Under the pieces are notes generated by a model, which saw only the letters and a program-made list of their open reading frames with translations, did no database searches and was not told the origin of the DNA. Of a stretch of DNA of 64,000 nucleotides, positions 14,120 through 27,919 are shown in pieces; position 1 is the stretch's first letter; every line of letters begins with the position of its first letter. This DNA is from Membranipora membranacea. Its lineage: Eukaryota; Bryozoa; Gymnolaemata; Cheilostomatida; Membraniporidae. The position numbers and the translations under genes were made by a program. Location of the stretch: assembly GCA_914767715.1 (NCBI GenBank), contig OU612075.1, positions 14,820,001 through 14,884,000 of the forward strand. Reading direction: 5' to 3'.

Positions 14120-17100
14120 ATGAGGTCATTGCTAAGTTGTTACACTCGGGTTGGAGAGTTTATCAGACTCCAGTCCTTGAGTGTGACAAGGTCACAGCTA
14201 TGCAGGTCCGCTGTGCTCCGTGGTAACTTGGTGAGTCAGCATCGAGCAGCGAGTACAGCAAGTTCATCTACAGCGGCGGAACCCAAGTCTCAATATGATG
14301 CTGTCGTCATCGGAGGAGGTTGGTGAATTATGTCAGCAATCATAAGTTCAATATTACTGAGCAAGCAAGTGCAGTGCAATGGTGCATCTATGTTTGCACT
14401 GCGTTAGAATAACACGTCGTACGTGTTACATATCAGATCCTGAATATAAGCTGCTTTCTCTATATATAGGCTCAGATCAATTATAGATATCCCAGCTATG
14501 TGCAATAATGTTCATATCTGCATATTTGTGATGCAGACAGGCTAAGCTGTCCATTCTTGCAAAACCCAACCTTTCTCAGCTATCTATGGTGTTTAGCTCG
14601 GTGTCACTTTGTTATTTTATTTTGATGAGATCCACGTTCTCGAATTCTCTACAAGAACTTGTCACCTGTACATCGGAGGTATCGTTGTGCTGTTCTATAT
14701 CAGATGAAGTTACTTTTTAGGACACAATGGGCTTGTGGCAGCAGCATATCTAGCGAAGGCTGGTAAATCTGTGTGTGTGCTGGAAAAGAGACATCTACTG
14801 GGAGGCGCTGCTGTGACGGAGGAGATTATTCCAGGTAAACCAATTACTATCACTAAAACAAAGTGTATTGAGTGAGCCCCGATTTGCGACTTTGGCAGAA
14901 CTATTAATTTAATATGCATATACCGTCACCTCGTCAGTTAAATACAGTCTCAAATTATGAGTCCCCTTGGTGAAATTACTCACTCACTCAACTGGAGGTG
15001 ATATTTTCAGTCTGACCAGCAACGTATTCAAATTTTGCAATCTAGGAGTCATAGGTTTCTTTATTACCAGGTTGCTGACAGTTGAGTAATGCATATAATG
15101 TGATATACAAACTATAGTATGTCAGAGGTTGTAATAAATATGTCTGATAAGAAGTTGTGTTTTCTCTTTAATTTAGGTTACAAGTTCTCGAGATGTTCTT
15201 ATGTTCTCAGCCTCCTTCGGCCAACAATCATGTCTGAACTAGAATTAAAGGTATAGTCATGAATAGACTTTCTATAGCGAGAAATATAGCATGAGGCAGA
15301 TATGACTTTTCTTGTTGACCCTTGAATTAAAATCATCCATTACGGTGTATAGTTGATGTCCCCAAGGTCTTGGCCAAAGTATTCCACTTTAAGAGGTAGC
15401 TCAGTTAGTTAGGGAGCCTGACACCCAACAGGCAGGTTCGGGGTTTGAGTCCCACTGCAGTCTACTGACTACTGGGCACTGTGCCCCAGGTGTGCTCCGG
15501 CCTGCCTACCCAATGAGAGCATCTTGACGCTGAATATTTCTCAATCTTCAGACAGAGACGAAAACTTGCGAATTTAACCGACATTTAACCAGCATTTTTC
15601 CACTCTGTATAACAATAAACAATTAAATGCATCATATGTTACAGAAATATGGCCTCAAGGTATATCTACGGGACCCTAACTCCTTCACTCCGATGCTGGA
15701 AGATCCTGAACCTAGTACAGGTTTACCTAGATCTCTTCTCATCGGTTCAGATCACAAGCTCACACACCAACAGATCTCTAAGTTTTCTAAAAAGGATGCT
15801 GATGTAAGTGAAGCTTTTTTATTTTACAGCAAAATTGATAAATTAATAATTTAAGAGTTTATCAATTACATGTCATTGCCTGTTAGAACAATAATTAGAT
15901 CATCAGTGCATCATCAATGTAATGCTATAAACCCTCAATAATGCTACATCGGTGTCAAATCGATTCCGAGAGATGCCAATGAGTTAAGAAGAAAGCTAAC
16001 TCTGTTGCCCTCCGGCATGTATGCTAGAGTATACAGGAGTGAATCTGTATGTTAAATTCTCAATACTATACTATATCAAATTGCTACAATTCAGGCATAT
16101 TTTGAGTATGAGGATAAGCTGTCAGAGTTGGTGGATGCGTTACAACCATTACTAGACGCTCCTCCTCCTAACATCGAGAAATTCTTATCTGGATCTATCA
16201 GAGATAAATGGAGTGAATGGACTCAGAGTGTCAGACCGCTCGTCAAAGTGGGTAAGAAATTCTGTATACATTGCATGCATAATATAGGTTTATTATCGCC
16301 TGTGAAATAATATTTATTTTTTAAATACATACTTGACTTCCTTTGACTGTTACCGATTATGAGTGATCTGTATTCATTTAGGACTGGAATGAGCGTGGTT
16401 GTCAAGTCAAGTGGTTGTGGGGTTGTAGCCTTGAGGTCAACAAATGACCTACACTTTTAAGAAAACCTCTACAAATAAATATATAACAGTAGACGTTATG
16501 TAAGTTGGTTGTCTGACGATTTGTGACATACTACTTTCTTCTTGAGGACAGTATATACGATCAAATTTTGCGACAAATATTCTTGTCTGTGATTCGTAAT
16601 AACCATTCCCCCTTGTACAGTATCCCTATTTCTGATAATATTACAGGAAGTAAGCTTGGCTCAGACATACCGTACTTCTACGAGCTGATTACCGCCCCTG
16701 CTACTAAAATACTGGATAGATGGTTTGAGTCTGAGCCATTGAAGGCTACATTAGCTACTGATGCTGTAATAGGAGCGATGATCAGCCCTCACACAGCAGG
16801 ATCGAGGTAAGATATTCCAAGCATATTAATTTTCATCATATCATATTCACATTAAAAATAATACCGTATTACTCTCTATACTTCTAGTCAATCCAAATGT
16901 GTTATTAGTACAAGCCCCAGATCTTACAAATTTAGTCACATAGTCATTCCGGCCATCCCCTCCCTCCTCCTTAAAAAGGAGTGGCCCCTATAGTGAAAGA
17001 CAGGCATCATGAAAAGTTGATGGCAAATATATTGAGCTGCAGTGGGTCGTGTCCGAGCGACAGCATGTGACTGTTTTTAGATTGAATGGCATGAGTATTG

Positions 17101-20100
17101 TTTGTCATACGAGGACATAATGTTGAACTCACGAAATATCTCACACTGGCTGTCAAATTTTAAGTTAAACAACAGGCGTCATTGGCATTGTTCGTATAAT
17201 GAAGGTTATCATTTATAAATCAGAAACAAATATTATGTGCAAAAATTTTCATACATGGAAGAAAGTCCCTGGACTTGATTACTACCATCAAAAAATATGG
17301 TAAATATATACTTGTATTAAATGAAAAAGACAGTAAAGCAATGTGTTCATCACATTGATATGCACGGAATTTTGTATGAACATGACTACATCTCATAGGT
17401 TTATTCCATTTCTACACTCAATCAAAATAATGATTATTTAATCTCAAATAAGAAGTTCTATTTGCCAGCACAAAGGAAGACAACTCATTCTCGTTAGAAC
17501 GTTATAAAAATTTTTACTTGTAGCTATGTATTGTTACACCACGTGATGGGTGAGCTGGAGGGTAGGAAGGGAGCCTGGGGTTATGTAGAGGGTGGTATGG
17601 GTGAGCTCAGTGAGTGTATAGCCAGGTCTGCCAGAGATAAAGGTGCTCATATATTCACTGATAAGGTTTGTCGTTACCACTACCAAATAGTTTTGGGTTT
17701 GTAGAGACTGGTATACTAGTAACTATGATTCGTTTTCTCTTTCGCTGCTGTAGTTTTAAAACTCCATGATATACCATAGAAAATCAAAGTTTGAGACAAA
17801 CTTAGAAAGTGCCTACAAGTATCAAGGCATTTTTAATTGGCAGATTGCGATACTCTGGATCTGAGATTGTGCTGACCTTGTGTATCAAGTCAGTACAGGT
17901 TGTATAAATTCTGCTTAAATGATGGAGGTAGAATCTATTTCTACCCGAGGTGTAATTGGTAAAATTGCTGTTAAAGCCATGGTTGTAATCTTTGGCTAAA
18001 AAGACAAGCTGTCTGCTAGCAATACCTTTAGCTTTTGGATATCAATCTTAACACTTTGTTATAACGGATCATCAGTATCTGTTGTCTCAATCCCTGTCTT
18101 GTTTCTCCCTAAAGCCTGTAGCCCACATACAGACATCTGATGGTAAAGCTACAGGAGTGGTGCTGGAGAACGGTCAGGAGATTAAATCTGATATGGTTCT
18201 CTCTAACGCTACCCCTCAGATCACATTCAGAAAACTCATAGAAGAGGTAAAGTTTGTAATGCTCCATCATACTTATGTAATCTATTTTAGTTATGAATTT
18301 CATTTACTTATGTAATCCATATATATATATATGCAATCCATTTATATTTATCAATCATCCATAATCCATCATCATCTTGTAATGCTCCATCATCAGCTTT
18401 TGTAAACCTCCATCATATGAAGACACCTACCTTACTATGTATTAACATCGTACGTAAGAGTTAAGTAAGGCTAAGTTCTTTTTCATTCTGAACTATTATG
18501 TAGGCAGCACTACCCACGGATTACGTGTCGGAGATTGATGCATTCGATTATACATCACCTGTCACAAAAATCAATGGTAAGTAATACTTAGTTGTAGTAG
18601 TAGTAGTTTAGCGCTGTAATGGTAAAATAAAACTAGTCACACATATAGCAAGAATAGCCATAAAAATGTTAAAGTAAAACGCAGGGGATGGTTGTGGATT
18701 TGGAAATATCCAGCTATAACAAATTGAATGCAACAACGTCACATTCCACTTTTAGTTGCTGTTGATAAACTGCCCAGTTTCACAGCAGCACCTAATGATA
18801 CATCAAACAAACCTCTACCTCATCATGAGTGTACGATACATCTAAACTGTGAGAACGCTGATCTCATACATCAAGCTTACCTCGCCGCTGAGAAAGGTGA
18901 ATGGTACGACAGGTGAGAAAACAAGGCTCATTAGACTAAGGACCTAGACCTAGTCTTACACCTGTACTGGTGGTTTCCTCTTGAATAGATATGTGTAATA
19001 GAACTCTGGGGTTACTCAAAATAACATGGACAATGATGAAATATAATACAGACCTGTTGTTTAGGTGAAATGACTTAGAATACCTGGCATGACTACATTA
19101 TACATTTCTTGTCTGCACTTTGCTTTTGAACGCACAACTCCCTATTTTTTAGTTTATAATCCCGCTTTCCTCTCCCTCTTTAGTAGTCTCAGCCTACGAC
19201 TCCATCATACGCATAGTGCAGATCCAGATACAGCTCAACAAAATAATAAATCTCCTTATAAAAGGCTTTTTTCTGTTCTCCAGACCAGTAATAGAGATGA
19301 CGATTCCCTCTAGTAAGGATCCCACACTAGCACCAGAAGGTCACCATGTAGTATTACTGTTTACTATGTACACTCCGTATCAACTTAGTAATGGTAGAGC
19401 ATGGGATGAGACTACAAGAAACCAGTATGCAGATTGTGGTAAATATGATTTAAAATTACATGTTATGTCTTCCATCCTAGTGTGTTGGTTTAGTTTTCTC
19501 TATCATGTCTGAATTCTGTGATTGCTGCAGCAAAATCTATACCTCAACAGTTGAAGCTACTTTTCTGTTTTCTAGTTAGTTGACCCTGTAATTGATTGAT
19601 CGTCACCGTAAGCTGCACAAAGCTCATAATCGATACGATGATGCTGATGAGGTTTATTCTCTGTTTTCAGTATTTGACAGCATAGAGAGATACGCACCAG
19701 GATTTAAGGACAGCGTTGTTGGCAGAGATGTTCTGAGCCCTCCTGATCTTGAGAGCATCTTTGGATTAACTGGAGGGGTAAGTGCTATTTATTATTCTCA
19801 ATAAATACTAGAGTAGCAGGTAGGCAACCTGCGTGTGCGTACCTGTACCAACCTGCGTGTGCATACCTGTACCAAATTTTATTTGTTGTGATAAGCTTTG
19901 TTGTTGTAACGGGTAGACAATTCCCATGTGTTTCAAATGATACAATTCGTCAAGATTTGGGACGATGAGGTTATGGAATTAAAGGATATTAGTTTTATCA
20001 CCACAATCATCGATAAAAAGGTATCATTGGAGTGAGTCGGTTTATCGGGTAGTTTGCTTAAGAGTTGCAAAAAAACAATATCATATCCAGAATTAAATTA

Positions 20101-20837
20101 TGTATTGCAAAAATTTTAAGTGAGAGTATCAAGGCATCAACTCTGTCCCCTGATAAGTGATGAGAAGTTAAGTTACTATAGATAGTGGTCAGATTTATAA
20201 CTCAACCAAAATTGTTAATCAGGAATGAATGAACAACCGTTGACATTCTAGGAATGTTTGCATATGTAAAACCGGTTACTTGTAGAATATTTTCCACGGA
20301 GCCATGGCTTTAGATCAGTTATACGCTACTCGACCCACACCTAAATACTCAGGCAGTAACACACCGATAGATGGTCTATATCTGTGTGGTAGCGGTGCTC
20401 ATCCAGGTACGTACAACTCCCTCATAGAAAATACCAAATAAACAGAGTATTTTCACTGGGCTCCTTGTTTTAAATTGATTAATAGTTATCCGAAGCCCGT
20501 GATGATGAATCCCTATTTTATATGGCACCGAATGCAGAACTTCGGAGCATAGTCTTTGGCGTAACCATAAAAGCTTAAAGTGAGCTCGTATTTTTTATAC
20601 CAACTCTTATGCCTGTAAAGAAACGGATACAATCGCAAACAAGGGTTGGATAATAGTATGTTACAATGTTGTTGATCACAAGGTTAACTCAGGAGATTTA
20701 TTCTCAACTATTTTTCGAACTGATTAGATATTTGATTAGATTTGATTAGATGTTTGATTCAATATGTTTTAGGAGGCGGAGTTATGGGCTCCCCAGGACG
20801 TCTTGCTGCTTTAAAAGCACTTAGCAAGAGAAAGTAA
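14120..20837 (+). CDS. PYROXD2: PYROXD2, mitochondrial FAD-dependent oxidoreductase
   Basis: Exons: 14120-14318, 14721-14834, 15177-15250, 15645-15803, 16095-16251, 16647-16806, 17524-17665, 18115-18246, 18504-18576, 18756-18912, 19284-19438, 19671-19777, 20286-20406, 20773-20837. All are in phase and give about 604 residues, slightly longer than the human protein. The FAD/NAD(P)-binding Rossmann motif [19 protein letters not shown] begins near residue 58 and is split by intron 1. It is followed by the family blocks [43 protein letters not shown] and [17 protein letters not shown], the last being the C-terminal FAD motif. The first 50 residues are rich in Arg, Ser and Leu and lack acidic residues apart from one, like a mitochondrial presequence; the vertebrate orthologue is mitochondrial. 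The substrate is not established for the family. A SINE lies in intron 3. Confidence 0.96.
15393..15560 (+). repeat. tRNA-derived SINE copy 1 (in PYROXD2 intron 3)
   Basis: The 5' part has Pol III internal promoter boxes: an A-box-like TAGCTCAGTTAGTTAGG and a B-box GGTTTGAGTCC at 15442-15452. The following body (CCCACTGCAGTC, ACTACTGGG, CCCAGGTGTGCTCCG, CCTGCCT) is shared with the copy at 38434. It cannot fold as an intact tRNA because the acceptor stem is unpaired. The 3' end is approximate. It lies on the sense strand of its host gene. Confidence 0.82.
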
Positions 20838-22625
20838 CCACATGTGATACACATACCACATTGATCGAGAACATTAATTACAATGATAATAACTATTGTT
20901 GACGTTTGCATTAAATGTCTGAAATACTTTACCCAGTACGAATATTTTTTTTAATCTGTTTTTTATTCTCTTTTTCTAATGATGCCAACTCATTACTAAT
21001 GACTGTGCAGACCATCAGTCATAATATTATGTAAAATAATACATGATTTTTTTTATATACAATCGCTATTGATTAGATGACCATAAAAAGAATTTTGTCA
21101 TAATACAATTGATGCCACAAATCAACTCCGCCAATGAAAATGTATACAAGCTTATACGCCTGTGCTACTGCTACATCACTGAGCTCAAAGCACCATGATG
21201 ACTTTTATATATGCACCATACCTAGAACAATTTTGTTCCCTCTGTGGGGGTGGAGTGATAGTGCAAAGTTGTCTTGTATCAAAATGCTGCGTTACAGCTT
21301 TTTTAGTATTCCTGAGCATTCACAGAGGGAACAAAGTTGTTCTACATTACACCTCCAATACAGTATATTCTGGAGCAGCTGACGTTTTGGGAGCTGTTTG
21401 AGGTGAGAACCTAAACATGCTTAAACTGTTGAGTGATTTTGCCGTCCAATATGAAGCCATTAGGCCAGCAGACTGATGGTGTGTCATTGTGTGTCATTAT
21501 TTACAGTTCAGCCTAGCTTGAGACAGACTCTATGCCATTACATTTTTTATCATTAATAGTTGCAGCTATTAAAGGGAGGGTTGTCTTTGAATTGTCCCCT
21601 CACAAATGAAGGCGACAGTACTCCCATTACTATTCAATATCAATAGTCCCACAAACCTTCTTAGGAAGTTGGAATGAAACTTGGTGAACTCAAATTTGAT
21701 TGGCTGTATTTCCTTTTCTTCTTCTTCTGATTATTAAAATGATACAAGAGGTAGAAAACCGCAGGAAGAAGTTTGGACTAGGACAATCAGCGGAAAAAGG
21801 ATATCCCTAACAGCAGTGTGTTCATTCAGTGTGTGACCAGGTGAAAGTACGCCCAAATTTGTTATAATGACGCGATCCGGCACTGCTTATCGACTACACT
21901 GGATATCCCATCATGGGTACATACAGAGGACGCCTGAGAGTGCACGGTCATAGTTTGTTCATTTGTTTGTATTTGCTCTAATCATTAGTAAATTTACCAT
22001 GAATTGACATAACATCTCTCTTATCAGATTAAAATGACTGTCAGCATGACTTGTTAGGTTGGATCGATCAAGACTGTCAACTGAATGTGAACACTTGACA
22101 TCGTACCTACTTTTATCCTTCTAACCAACCAGTAATCTACAATGCTAAAAATAATAATAGTCTTCTTTTAAAATAGAATGCAATGTGCTACATCGAGATT
22201 TGATGTGAGATCTGTCAACCTCTGGAGTCTGGACAGACTACACTCTCCATATGAATCTGGGATGTGAAACCTCAAATACAAAGTAATGAATTCTGTGACT
22301 ATCAGTTGACATAATGATTGCCTCATACACCAAAACTTAATACTTTTTGTCTGAATTTGACGTAAAAGACATTTTATAAAACAGATATCATTGTTATAAC
22401 ATGTATTTCAGTGAGGCATGCTTGATTTGATATAGATCAAACATTTTCACGGTATATTCAAAGAAAATGTCACATCAATAGCCCAAAATAAGACTTGGCC
22501 TGAACCATCTTAATGGTTGGTAATCATAATAATATCATAATATGAGACAATTATTGATCATAAAAAAAACTAACAGCGAGTGTTGTAGAGAAGCATAAAA
22601 AAATCTAATCTAATTATTTAATATT
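20838..22625. other. Spacer between PYROXD2 and secreted cluster
   Basis: These convergent 3' flanks are about 1.8 kb long. No conserved coding sequence is visible. A 24-bp inverted-repeat element occupies 21223-21344 (separate entry). The remainder is AT-rich with poly-A and poly-T runs. Confidence 0.6.
21223..21344. mobile_element. Hairpin MITE-like element, copy 1
   Basis: Inverted repeats at 21223-21246 and 21321-21344 (TAGAACAATTTTGTTCCCTC and its complement) are 24 nt long with one mismatch, around a 74-base centre. A related pair of arms with the GTTTGTTCCC/GGGAACAAAC core recurs at 31579-31653. There is no coding capacity, as in a miniature inverted-repeat element. No target-site duplication was established. 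Confidence 0.6.
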
Positions 22626-24307
22626 TCAGTAAAGCTCAAGCATCACTGTGAATAGTCCAATAAGAATCAGATACACAGCGGACACAGCAGTGGTGACATG
22701 ACCTGAAGATGGGGTGGTTGTTGCTGGTCTCTGTGAGGTACTAGACTGAGAGACTGCTGTAGGTATAGACGCTGAGGCTGGGTCAGAGGGACACGGCCCG
22801 GGAGTACATGTCATCTTAACTCTCATAGACAGGCTATCATCTGGTACTGTGCCCTTATACTTGAGCGTTAGTACAGTACCTGGTGTGCTCGTGGTTATCT
22901 AGAAAACAGAGAATACAGGCTATGTTGTGAAACCCCTGGTCAGATCGAAAGATAACGATGTCAATAGAATATAGCTGTGGATATATTTACAAAATAACTG
23001 TCAACAATCGCCCACTAACATAAATTAGATAAACAAATAGTTTGAACTGCTGAGCTGCCCATCCTGGTTAGACCATACCTCACAGGGAGGGGCCGGCAGG
23101 GTTAATGTAGCAACTAAGAAAAACACAAATGACCTTTCGGAAGGCAAACTCCCTCTTGCTTAGGCCGAAATATAACATAACAATCTTAGCCACAGATTTT
23201 CAGTTATAGTAATGATGTGTCTCACTGAAACTGCACATGAGCCCATACTAGGTTTGCTATCATTGACCCTATGGCGCATGACCCACATATATTGCGTATT
23301 AGCCAAGACATTGTGAATTTTTAATTATGACATTGTGTTTGAAAGTAGGTGGAGTTACTTACAGTGGTAGAAGCAGGTAGTGCTGTACCATATATAGGAT
23401 TTCCGGCTGTAGACTGTTTGCCTTTCCAGTAATCGGTAGTTGATCCAACAAAGTATTGACCTAAATCATTCTGTATCTTTAGCCCGCGAATATCTGTTTT
23501 AGACTATGGAATAAATGGAAGGGATATCACAACAACTACAATATGTTAAATATATGCAGGAATATACTGGTTCATCTCTCGCTAGCTATAAACTGAATAG
23601 AAAGTTGTCTCACTTTTTCAACGGGACTGTTCTCGGTTACGGCAAACTCCAGAATCTGAAAGTTGAGACTTAAACCAGTCCAATGATAATAGAACCATAG
23701 CAATTTTCAGAACTAAATTAGAAACTAAATAAGAACTAAATTTAGAAATATTGTTAAAAATCATTGAATTTCTGGAATTTTTTTATAAAGTAATTGAAAT
23801 TTGAATCCTGCCTGATCCGTCTAATTCCTTACCTGATTGGTCGCTGGATCTACGCCCATGCTGTACATATCATTGAATGTAACATCAAACTGGAAGGTTG
23901 TTCCGACAGGAGCATCGGGGCTTTTTATCAATACAGTGCAGGGGGTAGCAGTGTCCATAAAAATATCACCAGGTCTAAAAAAAACCATAAGTTCAGTTAA
24001 TGACATTTTACATGGCTGTCAAACCAAGGAGAAGGGCCTTTTTACTGTCAATTGTGACTTTAAGTTTATAACAACTCCATAATGACATACTGTACTACCA
24101 AAGAGTAATTCTAAGAGCTAAAAAAACTCACTCATCGTTTGCAGAAGGAAGGTAAAAATCGGTGATAGCTGTTGGGTCGTTATTGTTGCGATAGAGAGTG
24201 AACCTATTGACAATATATCCAGATTCACACAGCTCAATGATAGATTGTGAGGAGTAAGCAGATACCACGGCAGCCACACTCAGCAGCATGACAGTAAGCC
24301 TCCACAT
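22626..24307 (-). CDS. Secreted, probably GPI-anchored protein, copy A
   Basis: Minus-strand exons: 24307-24132, 23974-23833, 23655-23614, 23503-23363, 22898-22626; about 257 residues. A signal peptide starts MWRLTVMLLSVAAVVSA. Next comes a domain of about 170 residues with Cys in ELCES and TPCTVL, then the conserved DYWKGKQSTAGNP block. A juxtamembrane stretch VKMTCTPGPCP leads into a Ser/Thr/Pro-rich stalk. The end is a hydrophobic tail (AVYLILIGLFTVMLELY) with almost no cytoplasmic residues, which suits GPI attachment; a single-pass anchor is the alternative. A noncoding 5' exon ends at 24670 (AAAAG|GTAAGTG) and splices to an acceptor at 24332, 25 bases before the ATG. The family is not recognised. 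Copy B at 30250-32792 shares exon sizes and phases, showing tandem duplication. Confidence 0.85.
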
Positions 24308-26017
24308 GGTTTTGATGCTCTGGTAAGCGATTCTGTAAAGTGTTATCAAAACAGTTCAGATGCACATCAAACAAGGGATGAGGGTTGTCTCTATTGTCTT
24401 TGTGGCTATGTATGTCAGTACCGAGCATCATAGGTTGGAAAACAGTTACACATCGAAAGTGAGCGGACAACTGCACATCAAGTTAACTTCGTATGAGTCT
24501 TAATTAGGATCAGATTTGAACAAGACCACATCCTAAAATGGGAAACTAGTCATTTTCTCGTCCTTATAATAATATAACAACCTGTCCTCATTTGCAGTTG
24601 GCCAACACAAAATAATCCATAAACCGAAAATGCTCTACCATATATTTCACGGCACTAAAGAACACTTACCTTTTGATGATGAATCTAGATGTGTTGTACA
24701 AAAACTTAGACACTTTTTGATATCAGTGACAGCTAATGAGTAGTTATATGACTGACCAATGAATATTATAAACCAGGTTGAGGCCCTTATTCTGACTTCT
24801 CACTAGTGATAGTGATAGTGATAGTGATTAGTGATAGTGATAGGTGCTGTGTGTTAATAATTACGTTTATCAGTCTGATAAACTTCAGAAATGATAACAA
24901 GACGACTAAACCTTGACCAAACAGACTTATATTTAGATGAAATTCTACCAACGCGGCAATCAGATGATAGCCCAGCAGGTTGGTCAACATCGGGTCATGT
25001 GAACTTGGTATAGGTTATTGGGTCTGGGATGAAACAGAAATATTTGGTTGATAGTTGGACCAGAATTAAAGTATTTAAGCATCAGGCTCCTCGGTGTCGT
25101 GAGAGGTAAAGTATAGATAAATGATGGTCAGTGTGATGACTCTACCCAAACTGGTCATCAGGGATGATTGAATGAGATTTGGAACCAGAGAATGCTTGCA
25201 TATTCGGAAAAAATTTAAGCGGGGCACAATCAATATGTCTTATTTCTTCATTTCATTAAGGACAAATAACAAGAGTTTTATTAGTCCCACTTGGAGACAA
25301 TTTCTTTTATCAGTTATTAGTTATCAGAAGTCTGTGATGCACTTTGATGGCATGTGGTTGAAGTTGGTGCATTACCATGAACCCTCAAAGAAGTGTATTG
25401 TCAAGGTGCCTTGTACCAGCCTAACGCCTGTGGAAGAAATGGATAGGACGTCAAACAATATTCTTAGAATAGGGGTGAGCAACTCCTAATACAGGCAAAG
25501 TCGATTAAATTTTATATGGATGTTGCGCCTGTGCTAATGCTATATTACTGATCTCGAACCCCAACATGACTAACTTCTTTCTTATAATACCCAATGGTCA
25601 ATCAGCTACAAAAATTTTACTCTTAGAAATACTTTTGAAAGAGGCAGACTACCTGGCTGTTATTACTTTTTTTCTTTCTAGATTTCAGCATCTACAAGTT
25701 GATTTTGATTATTGGAACGGTGATGAGACAGGCTAAAGATCTGCTTTGGTTGTATTCTATGACTGTATAGCTGATAATTTATGGCATGTTGGAGTCTTTC
25801 CCGCGCCTCGTTACTAACATATCTTCTCAGAAAAGATCGGCACACCTACCCTGCATGCAGCAGAAACAGTAGATTATCTAAGGCTAAGCAAACATTCCAA
25901 ACTTAGAGGACTAAAGCTAAGCAATATCTTGTCTCACATGGTGCGGTATACCTCATATATTATATGCACTTCATTTTCCCCACCTGGCTCAAACACTTTC
26001 AACAAACTTTGTGCAAC
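24308..26017. other. Divergent intergenic region with 5' leader exon of copy A
   Basis: The left part holds the noncoding leader exon of copy A (minus strand, 3' edge at 24670, extending toward about 24770), with a TTTATAAT sequence at its upstream side resembling a TATA element. An AGTGAT microsatellite lies at 24805-24843. The right part precedes the plus-strand gene at 26018 and carries an AT-rich TATATTATATG box near 25955. The long ORF at 25172-25489 has no recognisable features and I treat it as chance. Confidence 0.5.
24805..24843. repeat. AGTGAT microsatellite
   Basis: About six copies of the hexamer AGTGAT, one interrupted by an extra T. It lies just upstream of the presumed promoter of secreted copy A. 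Confidence 0.9.
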
Positions 26018-27474
26018 ATGAAGATCTTTGTCGCTGTCTTGTTACTGAGCGTTTCTGCCTGGGCAGGGCCTGCAAGCAAGAGAGGTATGTGACCCTTTAT
26101 ATTACCCTGAAAGAGTTGCGCTGTAATCAAAGTTGTATTCGATTCTCACAAGTATAATCAGTATTTTGCTTGAGTTCTGTTTCATTTGGATACTGATTAT
26201 TTTTAGGTATTGGAGCCATCTTCGCTAATTCGGGTTTGGCCTCAAACGCAGCTGCAGGATTCTCAGGTGGACAAAGTGCTGCTGTTCCAGTGGTATGGTC
26301 TGGCTCACAACTTAGTAAGTTGGTGTTGAAATTTGTTTGGCTATCTAGTATAGCTGGACCGTTATCGTTTGACTCACTTGTAACTGTATTAATACTGATA
26401 AAACCCTCATGGTAAAAAACTTGGAAATTTCACCCTGATACATATGAGCTGCTTAAAAAATATTACACTGCTCTATATGTATTTAGAATCTCCAGGTAAA
26501 ACCCAGAACCTTAGGCATAATTCAAAAGTTTCAGCTGATCATAAGGCTATACATGCATAGCCCATAAACAAAAAGGCATTGCAATCAATAACCAAAGACT
26601 TACGATAATCCCATCATAAAATCCAGTGAGATGCTAAAGTTTGTAAAATGTCTCTCATGAAGTGATACCAGATACAGGGTGCCTTATACACAAATACCAT
26701 GGTTGGTGATTGTTTTATTGGTAGGCTCTCACTCTTCTGGAAGTCAAGGCTTGAGCGGTCTTACCTCAGGAGGTCATAGTTCAGGAGGTCATAGTTCAGC
26801 GGGTCACTCAGCATCAGCAGGTCACGCAGCGTCAGCAGGTCACTCTAGTGGTGGACACAGCGGTGGCAGTCTAGGGCTAAGTGAGTAACATATACAGCCT
26901 TAAATTCACAACTAAAAAAAAAAATTCACAACTCAGAAATGTTTGGAGCTGGATGTTGCTCATATAATGTAAATTACCCCTTTCTAATTCACAGTTTATG
27001 TTTTACAGCTGCTTCTGCCGGAATAAAAGGAGTGCAGGGCGGAATAGGAGGTCTGCTTGACTTCGCTAAGAATATTGCCGACTTCTCATTGGATCACTCA
27101 AGTAAGTTATGCAATGCATCTCATGTAGCGAGGCCAAGCAACGGCACATCAGCCTTCACGTAATGAAACAAATGATTCGGTCAACTAATGGGATCTCTCT
27201 TCATGGATCTCATCGAGTTAACAGAATGTCAATCTTGTTTTTGTTACTATATTGAAATGAACATATTGGTAGAATACATCTAACGAGAGAAGATGAGGTT
27301 AATCCATTGAAGTACAGATTTAGTCTACCTTTAAAAGCATCTCAGTTCTACTTGGGAATAACACCGTTGCCTCTTGTGATTTTTTTAGATCCTGTTGCAG
27401 CCATAGGCAAGATGAAAGGCGCATTCGATGGATTGTTGTCTGCTGCCAGCAGCTTTGCAGGACTTGGCAAATAA
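26018..27474 (+). CDS. Secreted Gly/Ser/His-rich protein
   Basis: Exons: 26018-26084, 26207-26314, 26725-26880, 27009-27101, 27389-27474; 169 residues. The N-terminus MKIFVAVLLLSVSAWAGPA is a clear signal peptide, followed by a Lys-Arg pair (SKR|G) where exon 1 ends, a possible processing site. Exon 3 encodes a low-complexity repeat of SGGHSS/SAGHSA type, about ten units with regularly spaced His. The last exons form an Ala/Gly-rich helical-looking tail ending SSFAGLGK. Every intron is phase 1 and each internal exon is a multiple of three, so exons could be skipped or duplicated without frameshift. AATAAA lies at 27546-27551. No family is recognised; an extracellular matrix, mucus or metal-binding role is only a guess from composition. 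Confidence 0.82.
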
Positions 27475-27919
27475 GTATGGCAAAGAAAATTGATGAAACC
27501 ATTTTCATTTTATAAATGATCATAAAACAAATTTTTTTATAAACAAATAAAATATTGTTAATTTGGTTTGCTACGAATCAACTGTCAGCTTGGGCATCAA
27601 TATTTAATTGGAAAATTTTGCAATTTGAATAGATTCTTCTAAATCAACTCAGCGATAAAGTTTATTGGATGATATATACACAACTTTATAAATTGGGACA
27701 ACTGCAGTATTGAACATTGAGGGTTGCTATCTAGTCAGCTACTATGTGTTAGGCTAGATTGACGTCAGATCCGTATAGATTAGGCTCCACCATCTGTCCT
27801 CTCCCAGGTTTAATACATCCCTAGCCTATCTGTATCCTGTTAAAGCACAGAACTCAGAGCAGTTCTCATCTCCTCACACAACGTTACAGTTACTTCTCTC
27901 AGGCCAACACTGAATAATC

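Noticed and set aside
25172-25489. 105-codon plus-strand ORF between secreted genes
   Set aside because: No signal peptide, domain or splice context, and composition follows AT-rich intergenic sequence. It probably occurs by chance.
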